Below are positions 7,833 to 16,016 of a stretch of DNA of 62,881 nucleotides, in pieces. The stretch lies in the NCBI RefSeq assembly GCF_021442385.1, contig NZ_MUZA01000032.1:1-62881 (forward strand), in the 5' to 3' direction. The stretch comes from Micromonospora sp. MH99 (lineage in GTDB: Bacteria; Actinomycetota; Actinomycetes; Mycobacteriales; Micromonosporaceae). The notes beneath the pieces are model-generated. The model saw only the letters and a list, made by a program, of their open reading frames with translations. It did not search any database and was not told the origin of the DNA. Position 1 is the first letter of the stretch; each line of letters begins with the position of its first letter. Both the position numbers and the translations under genes were made by a program.

Positions 7833-7880
7833 GCGCGCCCCAATCGCCCGCTTCCCCCGTGGCAGGCGATCGGGGCGCGC
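7833..7880 (+). ncRNA. Long hairpin followed by U-rich tract; candidate small RNA end or terminator
   Basis: Arms 7833-7848 and 7865-7880 pair over 16 positions with one A-C mismatch. The 16-nt C-rich loop contains CCCCC, and GTCTTTGTGT follows on the plus strand. A TTGACC at about 7791 lies upstream. Together these could delimit a short plus-strand transcript, but no known RNA family is recognised. The surrounding stretch 7588-7966 contains no protein gene I can support. Confidence 0.35.
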
Positions 7881-7898
7881 GTCTTTGTGTAAGAGGTC

Positions 7899-7927
7899 GG
7901 GCCCGCACGCGAGACGCGTGCGGGCCC
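7899..7927. terminator. 13-bp perfect GC hairpin
   Basis: GGGCCCGCACGCG (7899-7911) and its exact complement (7915-7927) enclose AGA. On the plus strand GATTTCC follows. It lies 40 bp beyond the stop of the minus-strand mannosyltransferase and can end that transcript, or end a short plus-strand RNA together with the preceding hairpin. Confidence 0.6.
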
Positions 7928-7966
7928 GATTTCCGTCGCGCTGTGCGGCGCGTCGCCTGCCGGTGC

Positions 7967-9682
7967 TTATATCCAGCGGCCGTCGAGCCACATGCGGGAC
8001 AGCCAGTCCGAGTACGGGATCACCCGTCCCACGAAAATCGGATAGAAGTACGCGAAGCACAACCCCACCAGCAGCACGTACGCCCCGGCCGCGACGCTGC
8101 CCACCAGCCGGCGTTCGTAGCCCGCGTCGCCGGGCACCAGGGCTGCCGTCTCACCCACGTCACCGCCGGGCGGAGCGATGAGCGCGCCCAGCACGTACAC
8201 CACGGCCAGCACCAGGAACGGGAGCGCCGGCGCGACGTAGAACGAGAACATCGTCCGGCCGTCGAGAGCGAACCAGAACCAGGGCAGCAGCCCGGCGGCC
8301 ACGGTGAGCAGGATCGCGCCGGCCCGCCAGTCCCGTCGGGCGATGCCCAGCCAGACCAGCGCCACCAAGGCGGGCAGGAACGACCACCACAGCAGCGGGG
8401 TGCCGAGCAGCAGGATCTCCGAGGCGCAGGTCGGCGCCCCGCAGGCGCCGTCGCCGGACCAGTGGAACGCCACCGGCCGCCCGAGCAGCAGCCACTGCCA
8501 CGGCCACGACTGGTACTTGTGCGGATCGTCGAGCTGGGCGTGGAAGCCGTACGCGGCGCGGTGGTACTCGAAGAGGTTGACCAGCGGGCCGATCACCGGG
8601 GTGTCGCTGAGGGAGCCGGTCGGGTACGCCGTCGACGACGCCAGCCGGTAGTAGCCGTCGTCGCTGAGCAGCCACCCCGACCAGGTCGCGAGGTAGGTGC
8701 CGACCATCAGCACGCCGGCCAGCACCAGCCAGGGGACCTCGTCGAGCAGAGTGTCCCGCCAGGGCCTGCGGACGCCCGCCGAGCGGCGGACCCCGACCTC
8801 CCAGAGGACCACGAACAGGGCGAACACCGGCACGAAGTAGAGCGCGCTCCACTTGACCGCGCAGGCGCAGCCGATCAGCACCCCGGCGGCGAGCCGCCAC
8901 CACGGCCACGTGCGCCAGCCGGTCGGCGGTCGACCCGCGCGACCCGGCAGGCTCGGGTCGAGCCCGTCGTCCAGGGCGCGCGCCCAGCGCCGGCGGCGGG
9001 CGTCCCGGTCGAGCACCAGCGCGCCGAAGGCGGCCAGCACGAAGAACAGCAGGAAGATGTCGAGCAGCGCCGCGCGCGACAGCACCAGGTGGAAGCCGTC
9101 CAGCGCGAGCAGCAGGCCGGCCGCGCAGCCGAGCACCGTCGAGCGGAACAGCCGCCGGCCGATGCGGACCAGCAGCAGCACCGAAAGCGTGCCGATCACG
9201 GCCGCCGAGAACCGCCAGCCGAACTCCGGCGCGGTGGTGAACAGGTGCCCACCGACGGAGACCTTCGACTCCGCGTCCTGGTAGCCGAAGGCCCACTCGC
9301 CGACGCCGATCAGCCACTTGCCCAGCGGTGGGTGCACCACGTACGACGGGACGTTGTCCTTGTAGTTCCACTCGACGCCCCGGCTGATCAGCCCGTACGC
9401 GTCCTTGGCGTAGTACGTCTCGTCGAAGATCTTGCCCTTGGGGCTGGACAGGCCCACGAAGCGCAGGATCCCCGCGATCACCACCACCACGGCGGTGGCG
9501 AGCCACGAATACGGGTCCATCCGGCTGTCGACGGTGGCGAACCGGCGACGGACCACGGCGGATATGCCCCCGCCGTCGGCACGTGGTGCCGCCGGTTCCT
9601 GGTGGGGGCTGGGCTCGCCGGACACCTCGACCGTGTCTGCCGGGTCGGCGCTCGGGCTCTGCGCTGTCGACGCACTCGTCAC
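7967..9682 (-). CDS. Dolichyl-phosphate-mannose--protein mannosyltransferase (GT39)
   Basis: A 571-residue polytopic membrane glycosyltransferase that moves mannose from polyprenyl-phosphate-mannose to secreted proteins, as in the actinobacterial Pmt system. After a cytoplasmic N terminus, residues from about 60 show a first helix, then GKIFDETYYAKDAYGLI, in which the D-E pair of the first extracytoplasmic loop is the catalytic signature. VVHPPLGKWLIG and FGWRFSAAVIGTLSV follow, both typical of PMTs, with about ten further helices and a long central loop containing YEFHR-like FEYHRAAYGFHAQL. GTG at 9682 fits the family N terminus. TACGAT lies 6 nt before it without a Shine-Dalgarno (leaderless). 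It is divergent from rsmI, a neighbour seen in many actinobacteria. Confidence 0.93.
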   Translation of the reverse strand: MTSASTAQSPSADPADTVEVSGEPSPHQEPAAPRADGGGISAVVRRRFATVDSRMDPYSWLATAVVVVIAGILRFVGLSSPKGKIFDETYYAKDAYGLISRGVEWNYKDNVPSYVVHPPLGKWLIGVGEWAFGYQDAESKVSVGGHLFTTAPEFGWRFSAAVIGTLSVLLLVRIGRRLFRSTVLGCAAGLLLALDGFHLVLSRAALLDIFLLFFVLAAFGALVLDRDARRRRWARALDDGLDPSLPGRAGRPPTGWRTWPWWRLAAGVLIGCACAVKWSALYFVPVFALFVVLWEVGVRRSAGVRRPWRDTLLDEVPWLVLAGVLMVGTYLATWSGWLLSDDGYYRLASSTAYPTGSLSDTPVIGPLVNLFEYHRAAYGFHAQLDDPHKYQSWPWQWLLLGRPVAFHWSGDGACGAPTCASEILLLGTPLLWWSFLPALVALVWLGIARRDWRAGAILLTVAAGLLPWFWFALDGRTMFSFYVAPALPFLVLAVVYVLGALIAPPGGDVGETAALVPGDAGYERRLVGSVAAGAYVLLVGLCFAYFYPIFVGRVIPYSDWLSRMWLDGRWI

Positions 9683-9688
9683 CCGGCG

Positions 9689-9694
9689 ATCGTA
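9689..9694 (-). promoter_or_regulatory. -10 element TACGAT of a likely leaderless gene
   Basis: On the minus strand TACGAT ends 6 nt before the GTG of the mannosyltransferase, with no ribosome-binding site between. Confidence 0.45.
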
Positions 9695-9766
9695 GGCTGC
9701 CAGGGTGTCGTGTGGCGCCCGTCGTCCCTGATACCGGTATTCGCTGTCGATGAAGGAGACGAATTC

Positions 9767-10615
9767 GTGGGTGAAATGTCCGAAGCTGGGCGCCTGATCC
9801 TGCTCGGTGCCCCGCTCGGCAACCCCGCCGACGCCTCGGCCCGACTCCGGGAGGTGCTGAGCACCGCCGACGTGGTCGCGGCCGAGGACACTCGCCGGCT
9901 GACCCGGCTGGCCCGCGACCTCGACGTCACGGTCGGCGGCCGGATCGTCTCCTACTTCGAGGGCAACGAGGAGCGGCGTACGCCCGAACTGGTCGAGGTC
10001 ATCCTCGGCGGGTACGTGGTGGCACTGGTGACCGACGGAGGGATGCCGAGCGTCTCCGACCCCGGCTACCGGCTGGTCCGGGCCGCGCTGGACGTCGGAG
10101 CGCCGGTCACCGTCGCGCCCGGACCCAGCGCGGTGACCACCGCCCTCGCCGTCTCCGGGCTGCCCTGCGACCGGTTCTGCTTCGAGGGGTTCCTGCCCCG
10201 CAGCGGGGGCGCCCGCCGGTCCCGGCTGCGCGCGCTCGCCGCCGAGGAGCGCACCCTCGTCTTCTTCGAGGCGCCGCACCGGATCGGGGCGGCGCTCGCC
10301 GACTTGGCCGAGACGTTCGGCGCGGACCGGCCGGCCGCGCTCTGCCGGGAACTCACCAAGACCTACGAGGAGGTGCTCCGCCGCCCTCTCGGCGAGTTGG
10401 CCCGGTGGGCCGCCGAGAGCGATCCGCGCGGGGAGATCACCCTGGTGGTGGCCGGCTCGCCGGTGACCGCCCCGGAACGCCCCGACGACGACACCCTGCG
10501 CGCGGCCGTCGCCGAGCGGGAGGCCACCGGCCGGTCCCGCCGGGACGCCATCACCGACGTCGCCACCGAATACTCGCTGCGCCGACGCGAGGTCTACACG
10601 ATCGTGCACAGCTGA
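9767..10615 (+). CDS. rsmI: 16S rRNA (cytidine-1402-2'-O)-methyltransferase
   Basis: Methylates the 2'-O of C1402 in the decoding centre of 16S rRNA using S-adenosylmethionine. The 282 residues show the tetrapyrrole-methylase fold: GRLILLGAPLGNPAD, DVVAAEDTRRLTRL, VALVTDGGMPSVSDPGYRLV, and VAPGPSAVTTALAVSGLP with FCFEGFLPR. The usual RsmI length is about 280. AAGGAG at 9753-9758 is 8 nt from GTG at 9767 but 17 nt from ATG at 9776, so I chose GTG. The open frame extending back to 7790 is a shadow of the mannosyltransferase gene. Confidence 0.95.
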   Translation: MGEMSEAGRLILLGAPLGNPADASARLREVLSTADVVAAEDTRRLTRLARDLDVTVGGRIVSYFEGNEERRTPELVEVILGGYVVALVTDGGMPSVSDPGYRLVRAALDVGAPVTVAPGPSAVTTALAVSGLPCDRFCFEGFLPRSGGARRSRLRALAAEERTLVFFEAPHRIGAALADLAETFGADRPAALCRELTKTYEEVLRRPLGELARWAAESDPRGEITLVVAGSPVTAPERPDDDTLRAAVAEREATGRSRRDAITDVATEYSLRRREVYTIVHS

Positions 10616-10627
10616 CTCCCGGCGCAC

Positions 10628-11758
10628 TCACCACGCGGCGGCGAGGAAGCCGACTGTGATCAGCGCGGGGCCGGCGAGAGCCGCGGCCACCGCCCAGCGG
10701 CGGTGTCGCCGGCCGGGCAGCCGGGCCGACCCCGTCCACCGGACGATGCCTGCGGCGCAGCCGAGCACCGCCAGCAGCCCGGGCAGCCAGCGCAGGTGAC
10801 GTCCCGCGCCGGTGTCGGCGTACGCGGTGCTGCTGTCCGGGCCGGTCATCCGCGCCCGCAGCGCGGCCCCGGGGGTGCCACCTCCGGCGGGTACGCCGCT
10901 GACCCGTACGCCGTGGGCCAGGAACCGTCCGTCGTCGGCGGTGAAGATGCCCCGGCACCGCTGGGTGAGACCGCCTCCGGTGCAGTTGTCGATCACCACA
11001 GTGCCGTCGCGCCCGTGCCCGACCGCGAGCCAGAACGGGCCGGCGCTGACCCAGGCGAAGAAGGCCGCGGCCAGGCTCAGCAGCACCAGCGCGGTCAGTC
11101 CGGGCAGCGGGTCCGGCAACGTCCGCGAGGAGTCACGGCGAGCCCGCGTCGCGGCACGGCGCTGGGGGGCGACGTCCTCCCGGACGGGGGTGCCGTCCCA
11201 GTGCACCTGCTCGATCGGCGCCCAGAACGTGCCCTCGTCGTCCGGTGGCCGGTCCCCGTCGACCCGGTGCACATCCCGGCGACGGCTCTGCTGGCGTACC
11301 GGCACCCGACGTGGCACCGCGTCCACCGGCGCCCCGGTGGTCGGCTCCACCTCGCCCGGGACCCCGATAGCCGGCTGCGCCTCGACCGCCGATCGGGCCG
11401 CTTCGCGCCCGGTCGCCGCGCCGTCGGCCGACGGGGCCGGCGGCTTCGGCGGGTTCGGGCGGGCCGGGCTGGGCACGGGCGTCTGCGGGCTGGGCCGGGC
11501 CGGGGTGGGCGCCGGCGCGGCAGGCGTGGGCCGGGCCGGGCTGGCCGCGAGCTCCGTCGAGGTGTCCCGCCGTGGCATGGCCGCCCGTCCGGCCGGCGTG
11601 GGCCGCTGGTGGCCGGGCCGGTCGGGTTCGGCGGCGGGGACCGGCCGGGGTTGCGGCGCGACCCCGGCCCGGGGTGCGCCGGGCTCGTCGTCGCCGGTCG
11701 GCCCGGTGGGACGCTCGTCGTGGTCCCGGGCCGATCCTCTGCCAGTCACGACGTTCAT
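10628..11758 (-). CDS. Proline-rich two-helix membrane protein, unknown function
   Basis: About 376 residues. The first 240 are proline/alanine/arginine-rich and probably disordered and cytoplasmic. A transmembrane helix (LPGLTALVLLSLAAAFFAWVSAGPFWLAVG) is followed by an extracytoplasmic segment with two cysteines (DNCTGGGLTQRCRG) that may form a disulfide. A second helix (about 316-335) and a final helix near the C terminus come after. No family is recognised. The start at 11758 (MNVVTGRG) is a judgement; there is no Shine-Dalgarno and the frame stays open to 11893. It converges closely with rsmI (12 bp). Confidence 0.65.
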   Translation of the reverse strand: MNVVTGRGSARDHDERPTGPTGDDEPGAPRAGVAPQPRPVPAAEPDRPGHQRPTPAGRAAMPRRDTSTELAASPARPTPAAPAPTPARPSPQTPVPSPARPNPPKPPAPSADGAATGREAARSAVEAQPAIGVPGEVEPTTGAPVDAVPRRVPVRQQSRRRDVHRVDGDRPPDDEGTFWAPIEQVHWDGTPVREDVAPQRRAATRARRDSSRTLPDPLPGLTALVLLSLAAAFFAWVSAGPFWLAVGHGRDGTVVIDNCTGGGLTQRCRGIFTADDGRFLAHGVRVSGVPAGGGTPGAALRARMTGPDSSTAYADTGAGRHLRWLPGLLAVLGCAAGIVRWTGSARLPGRRHRRWAVAAALAGPALITVGFLAAAW

Positions 11759-11893
11759 TGCACACCGGTGGCGGAGGCAGATCGGGCAGTTGGACCGCGT
11801 GTCGACGACAAATCGGACCAATGGGCGGGGTGGTCGGTCCGGTCCGGCGGCCCGGCACCCCCCATTGGTTCGCGGACGCCCCGGGCGGGTCAC

Positions 11894-11899
11894 TAGGCT
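11894..11899 (+). promoter_or_regulatory. -10 element TAGGCT before metG
   Basis: TAGGCT ends 8 nt before the metG ATG and no Shine-Dalgarno is present, consistent with a leaderless or near-leaderless mRNA. Confidence 0.4.
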
Positions 11900-11907
11900 T
11901 GCTGCTC

Positions 11908-13710
11908 ATGAGTCACGTTCTCGCGGCAGTGGCCTGGCCGTACGCCAACGGCCCCCGCCACATCGGCCACGTCTCCGGTTTCGGCGTTCCCTCCGACGTC
12001 TTCGCCCGGTACATGCGGATGGCCGGCCACGACGTGCTCATGGTCTCCGGCACCGACGAGCACGGCACCCCCATCCAGGTGCAGGCCGACGCCGACGGGG
12101 TGACCCCGCGCGAGCTGGCCGACAGGTACAACAGGGTGATCGTCGAGGACCTGCACGGCCTCGGGCTCTCCTACGACCTGTTCACCCGGACCACCACCCG
12201 CAACCACTACGCGGTGGTGCAGGAGTTGTTCGAGGGGATGTACCGCAACGGCTACATCGTGCCGAAGACCACCATGGGCGCGATCTCGCCGTCCACCGGG
12301 CGCACCCTGCCCGACCGGTACATCGAGGGCACCTGCCCGATCTGCGGGTACGACAGCGCGCGCGGCGACCAGTGCGACAACTGCGGCAACCAGCTCGACC
12401 CGATCGACCTGATCGACCCGAAGTCGCGGATCAACGGGGAGACCCCGAAGTTCGTCGAGACCGAGCACTTCTTCCTGGACCTGCCCGCCCTGGCCGACGT
12501 GCTCCGCCAGTGGCTGGACACCCGCGACGGGTGGCGGCCCAACGTGCTGCGGTTCTCCCGCAACCTGCTCGACGACCTCCAGCCCCGGGCGATCACCCGG
12601 GACCTGGAGTGGGGCGTGCCCATTCCGCTGGACGACTGGCGGGACCGGCCCGACAAGCGGATCTACGTCTGGTTCGACGCGGTGATCGGCTACCTGTCCG
12701 CCTCGATCGAGTGGGCCCGGCGCTCCGGCGACCCGGAGGCGTGGCGCAGGTGGTGGTCGACCGACGGCGAGGGCAAGGACGCCAGGTCCTACTACTTCAT
12801 GGGCAAGGACAACATCGTCTTCCACTCGGTGATCTGGCCGGCGCTGCTCTCCGGCTACTCCGGCGAGGGCTCCCGCGACGGCGAGCCGGGCGAGCTGGGC
12901 CGGCTCAACCTGCCCACCGAGGTGGTCTCCAGCGAGTACCTGACCATGGAGGGGCGCAAGTTCTCCTCGTCCCGCAAGGTGGTCATCTACGTCCGCGACT
13001 TCCTGGAGCGCTACGACGCCGACGCGCTGCGCTACTTCATCGCCGCCGCCGGCCCGGAGAGCAACGACACCGACTTCACCTGGGCCGAGTTCCTGCGCCG
13101 CAACAACGACGAGCTGGTCGCCGGCTGGGGCAACCTGGTCAACAGGTGCGTCTCGATGGCCGCGAAGAACTTCGGGGCGATCCCGTCGATCGACCCGGCC
13201 GGCCTCACCGAGGCCGACGAGGCGCTGCTCGCCGTCGCCCGCGCCGGGTTCGACACGGTCGGTGAGCTGATCGGCCGGCACCGGCAGAAGCAGGCCATCG
13301 GCGAGGCGATGAAGGTCGTCGCCGAGGCCAACAAGTACCTGTCCGAGCAGGCGCCGTGGAAGCTCAAGGCCGAGGCCGACAAGCCCCGCCAGGGCACCAT
13401 CCTGCACGTCGCCCTCCAGGTGGTCAGCGACGCCAACACGCTGCTCACCCCGTTCCTGCCGCACTCCGCGCAGCAGGTGCACGAGCTGCTGGGCGGCACC
13501 GGCGTGCACGCGCCGATGCCGGTCATCGAGCAGGTCGACGACCTGGACGGCGGGCCGGCGTACCCGGTGCTGACCGGGGACTACACGGTGGGCGCGCGCT
13601 GGGAGTCGGTGCCACTGGAGGTCGGTCGGCCGCTGGCCGCGCCGAAGCCGGTGTTCCGCAAGCTCGACCCGTCGATCGTCGACGAGGAGCTGGCCCGACT
13701 GGCCGGCTGA
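11908..13710 (+). CDS. metG: Methionyl-tRNA synthetase
   Basis: Charges tRNA-Met, including the initiator tRNA. The 600-residue class I synthetase has WPYANGPRHIGH (10-21), containing the HIGH signature, then DVLMVSGTDEHGTPI. A zinc knuckle with two CxxC pairs (CPICGYDSARGDQCDNCG, about 142-160) follows. The KMSKS loop reads KFSSS (about 351-355) within MEGRKFSSSRKV. This form, with an archaeal/E. coli-like core and a KFS-type loop, is one of the two MetRS lineages found in actinobacteria. There is no C-terminal tRNA-binding EMAP domain, so the enzyme is the short form. It appears monocistronic, with a strong terminator after it. Confidence 0.97.
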   Translation: MSHVLAAVAWPYANGPRHIGHVSGFGVPSDVFARYMRMAGHDVLMVSGTDEHGTPIQVQADADGVTPRELADRYNRVIVEDLHGLGLSYDLFTRTTTRNHYAVVQELFEGMYRNGYIVPKTTMGAISPSTGRTLPDRYIEGTCPICGYDSARGDQCDNCGNQLDPIDLIDPKSRINGETPKFVETEHFFLDLPALADVLRQWLDTRDGWRPNVLRFSRNLLDDLQPRAITRDLEWGVPIPLDDWRDRPDKRIYVWFDAVIGYLSASIEWARRSGDPEAWRRWWSTDGEGKDARSYYFMGKDNIVFHSVIWPALLSGYSGEGSRDGEPGELGRLNLPTEVVSSEYLTMEGRKFSSSRKVVIYVRDFLERYDADALRYFIAAAGPESNDTDFTWAEFLRRNNDELVAGWGNLVNRCVSMAAKNFGAIPSIDPAGLTEADEALLAVARAGFDTVGELIGRHRQKQAIGEAMKVVAEANKYLSEQAPWKLKAEADKPRQGTILHVALQVVSDANTLLTPFLPHSAQQVHELLGGTGVHAPMPVIEQVDDLDGGPAYPVLTGDYTVGARWESVPLEVGRPLAAPKPVFRKLDPSIVDEELARLAG

Positions 13711-13717
13711 TCAGCGA

Positions 13718-13757
13718 ACGGCGGGCGGCGGTGGGCGCTCCCACCGCCGCGCGCCGT
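13718..13757. terminator. Bidirectional 18-bp hairpin terminator
   Basis: Arms 13718-13735 and 13740-13757 pair over 18 bp with one mismatch and a 4-nt loop. It fills the whole gap between convergent metG and the next gene, and its right arm touches the stop codon of that gene. Confidence 0.8.
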
Positions 13758-14995
13758 CACATCACGTACCGGGTGTCCATGACCTGGTCGTTGCTCACCT
13801 CGGCGCCCGGCGCCCAGGTCTCGTAGACACCCCGGTCGTGGCACTGCGCGCCGGTGGCGACCACCGCGTCCGGGTCCGGGAAGCGCAGCCGGAGCCGCAG
13901 CCAGCCGGCCTCCTCGCGCAGCACCAGGCACGACACGCCCCGCCACTGCGCGAACCGCAGCCGCCGGGCCACCGCCTCCACCGGGTAGCGGGCCGCCCGG
14001 GTCATCGCCAGCACCCGGAACCCGCCGGGCAGGTCGGCGACCGCCTCGTACTCCGTATCGCCGTAGAGGCCTACCAGCTGGGTGGAGCGCGGGGCGTCGC
14101 CGGTCGGCACGTACTCCTGGTCGGGGGAGAGGCCCGGCACCGCGGCCAGCAGGTGCCGCCACTGCGGGCCCACCATCCGCAGCCACGCCCGCTGCTCGGC
14201 CTGGTAGCTGTAGAGCACCACCTCGACGCCCTCGGCGGGGTAGGCGACAAGCGTCGCGTTCGCCGGCATGGGCAGGTCCGCGAAGTCCCGGGTGATGAAC
14301 TCGGGGATGAGCTGGCCGTTGCTCGGGACGAAACCGGTGCCCAGCACCGGAGGGCCCAGCCGGTCGCGGGACGCCAGCGCCGTCAGCCCCCGGTGCGCCT
14401 CGCCCACCGGCACGTCGTAGTCGCCGGGGTCGGCGGCCCGCCAGCGCAGCGCGTACGCCACGTCCGAGCCGTCCCGCCCGACGTCGCCGTCGGTGCGCAA
14501 CACGGTGGTCGTCGACGGTGTACGCAGGTGCGCCACGTCGTGCTCGCGGTAGCAGAAGCCGTGCGGCAGCCAACCCCGCACGTACCCGGCGAGCTGCCGG
14601 GCGGAGAGCACCTTGACCATCCGGGTGCCGCGCCGGATGACCGCCGACGCACGCACCGCGGCCAACACCGGGTCACCCGCCGCCGACGGCTGCTGGCTCA
14701 ACTGGTGTACGTGCGACCAGCCGTGCTCCCGGTGCGCCGGCATCATCAGCGGTGTCTCCGGCTCCTCGGCCGGCACGACGGCACCGTGCACCGCGCTCAC
14801 CTCGGTGACGTGCACGAACCGACGCCACGGCAGGGCGCTGCCCGGACGGGGCGCCCGCTCGAAGCCGGCCACCTCCTCGGCGCTGAACAGCTCGTACGCG
14901 GCGCCCCGGGCGATCTCCTCGGCCGGGTAGACGCCGCCGCCGAACGCCACGCGCAGCCCGGTGCGCGCACTGGCGGGACTGCTGAGCTCGCTCAC
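13757..14995 (-). CDS. Hypothetical protein, 412 residues
   Basis: A soluble protein I do not recognise. It has no signal peptide and no membrane segment. The middle (about 120-160) reads RRGTRMVKVLSARQLAGYVRGWLPHGFCYREHDVAHL. The C-terminal third looks like a repeat-rich beta/alpha domain (VGLYGDTEYEAVADLPGGFRVLAMTR, then RLRFAQWRGVSCLVLREEAGWLRLRLRFPD). GTG at 14995 has a TACCGT -10 element 6 nt upstream and no Shine-Dalgarno. The apparent frame continuing to 16318 is antisense to the TatD and rsmA genes and is not part of it. It is divergent from the TatD gene. Confidence 0.7.
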   Translation of the reverse strand: MSELSSPASARTGLRVAFGGGVYPAEEIARGAAYELFSAEEVAGFERAPRPGSALPWRRFVHVTEVSAVHGAVVPAEEPETPLMMPAHREHGWSHVHQLSQQPSAAGDPVLAAVRASAVIRRGTRMVKVLSARQLAGYVRGWLPHGFCYREHDVAHLRTPSTTTVLRTDGDVGRDGSDVAYALRWRAADPGDYDVPVGEAHRGLTALASRDRLGPPVLGTGFVPSNGQLIPEFITRDFADLPMPANATLVAYPAEGVEVVLYSYQAEQRAWLRMVGPQWRHLLAAVPGLSPDQEYVPTGDAPRSTQLVGLYGDTEYEAVADLPGGFRVLAMTRAARYPVEAVARRLRFAQWRGVSCLVLREEAGWLRLRLRFPDPDAVVATGAQCHDRGVYETWAPGAEVSNDQVMDTRYVM

Positions 14996-15001
14996 CCGGC
15001 G

Positions 15002-15007
15002 ACGGTA
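15002..15007 (-). promoter_or_regulatory. -10 element TACCGT of a likely leaderless gene
   Basis: On the minus strand TACCGT ends 6 nt before the GTG at 14995. The six bases between (CGCCGG) are identical to those at the same place before the mannosyltransferase gene at 9682. Confidence 0.45.
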
Positions 15008-15082
15008 GAGTCGCGCGGCGTAGTCGAGGTGAACGCCGGGTGGCGGGCGGATGGACGGCCCCGGTGTGTGATGCTGTCGCTG

Positions 15083-15970
15083 ATGAGCGAGCCGACTGAA
15101 ACCCGCCGCGAGCGTGCCGCCCGGCGGGCCGGAGAGTTCCCGCCCGCCCCCGAGCCGCTGCCCCGGCCGGTGCTGGACAGCCACACCCACCTGGACATCA
15201 CCGTCAGCGAGGCCGGCGTACCCGGCGGCGGGCCGTCCGACGACCCGATCGGCACGGCGATCACGGTCGCCGCCAAGGTGGGCGTGGACCGGCTGGTCCA
15301 GGTGGGGGTGGACGTGGCGTCCTCGCGGTGGGGCGCGGACATCGCCGAGGCGTACCCGGCCGTGCTGGCCACCGTGGCGCTGCACCCCAACGAGGCCCCC
15401 CGGCTGGCCGACCTCGACGAGGCGCTGCGGGAGATCGAGTCGCTGGCTGCCCGCGACCGGGTCCGAGGGATCGGCGAGACCGGCATGGACTTCTTCCGCA
15501 CCGGCGACGAGGGGCGCGCGGCGCAGGAGACGAGCTTCCGGGCGCACATCGCCATCGCCAAGCGGTACGGCAGGACGCTTGTCATCCACGACCGGGACGC
15601 GCACGCCGACGTGCTGCGGATCCTCGACGACGAGGGCGCACCGGACACGGTGGTGCTGCACTGCTTCTCCGGCGACGCCGAGTTCGCCCGCGAGTGCGTG
15701 CGCCGGGGCTACCTGCTCAGCTTCGCCGGCACTGTCACGTTCGGCAGCGCTACCGCCCTGCGTGCGGCCGCCGCGCTCACCCCGCTGGACCAGATCCTGG
15801 TGGAGACCGACGCCCCCTACCTCACCCCGACCCCGCACCGTGGCCGGCCGAACGCGTCGTACCTCATCCCGCTCACCGTCCGGGCGCTCGCCCAGACCAC
15901 CGGCAGCGACCTGGACGAGCTGTGCGCGGCCATCTCCGCCACCGGCGACCGGGCCTTCGGCCCGTGGTGA
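15083..15970 (+). CDS. TatD family metal-dependent hydrolase (DNase)
   Basis: Predicted 295-residue TIM-barrel nuclease of the TatD/YcfH family (3'-5' exonuclease or DNA repair type). The metal ligands are present: HTH at 34-36 in LDSHTHLD, E132 in GIGETGMDF, H169, H193 in LHCFSGD, and D243 in VETDAPYLTP. The extra 25-residue N terminus is arginine-rich. ATG at 15083 was chosen; ATG at 15071 is four codons earlier. The order metG, tatD, rsmA, ispE is conserved in many Gram-positive genomes and supports the call. Confidence 0.93.
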   Translation: MSEPTETRRERAARRAGEFPPAPEPLPRPVLDSHTHLDITVSEAGVPGGGPSDDPIGTAITVAAKVGVDRLVQVGVDVASSRWGADIAEAYPAVLATVALHPNEAPRLADLDEALREIESLAARDRVRGIGETGMDFFRTGDEGRAAQETSFRAHIAIAKRYGRTLVIHDRDAHADVLRILDDEGAPDTVVLHCFSGDAEFARECVRRGYLLSFAGTVTFGSATALRAAAALTPLDQILVETDAPYLTPTPHRGRPNASYLIPLTVRALAQTTGSDLDELCAAISATGDRAFGPW

Positions 15971-16003
15971 GCCCGGCCCGCCGGCCGGTCCCGACGACGC
16001 CGC

Positions 16004-16009
16004 TACGCT
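16004..16009 (+). promoter_or_regulatory. -10 element TACGCT before rsmA
   Basis: TACGCT ends 7 nt before the rsmA ATG, the spacing expected for a leaderless transcript. No ribosome-binding site is present. Confidence 0.45.
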
Positions 16010-16016
16010 GCCAGGC

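Noticed and set aside
7833..7927. 6C small RNA
   Set aside because: That family needs C-rich loops in both hairpins; here only the first loop is C-rich and the second is AGA.
7790..9766. Long N-terminal extension of rsmI
   Set aside because: The extension is antisense to the mannosyltransferase gene, and a good Shine-Dalgarno places the rsmI start at 9767.
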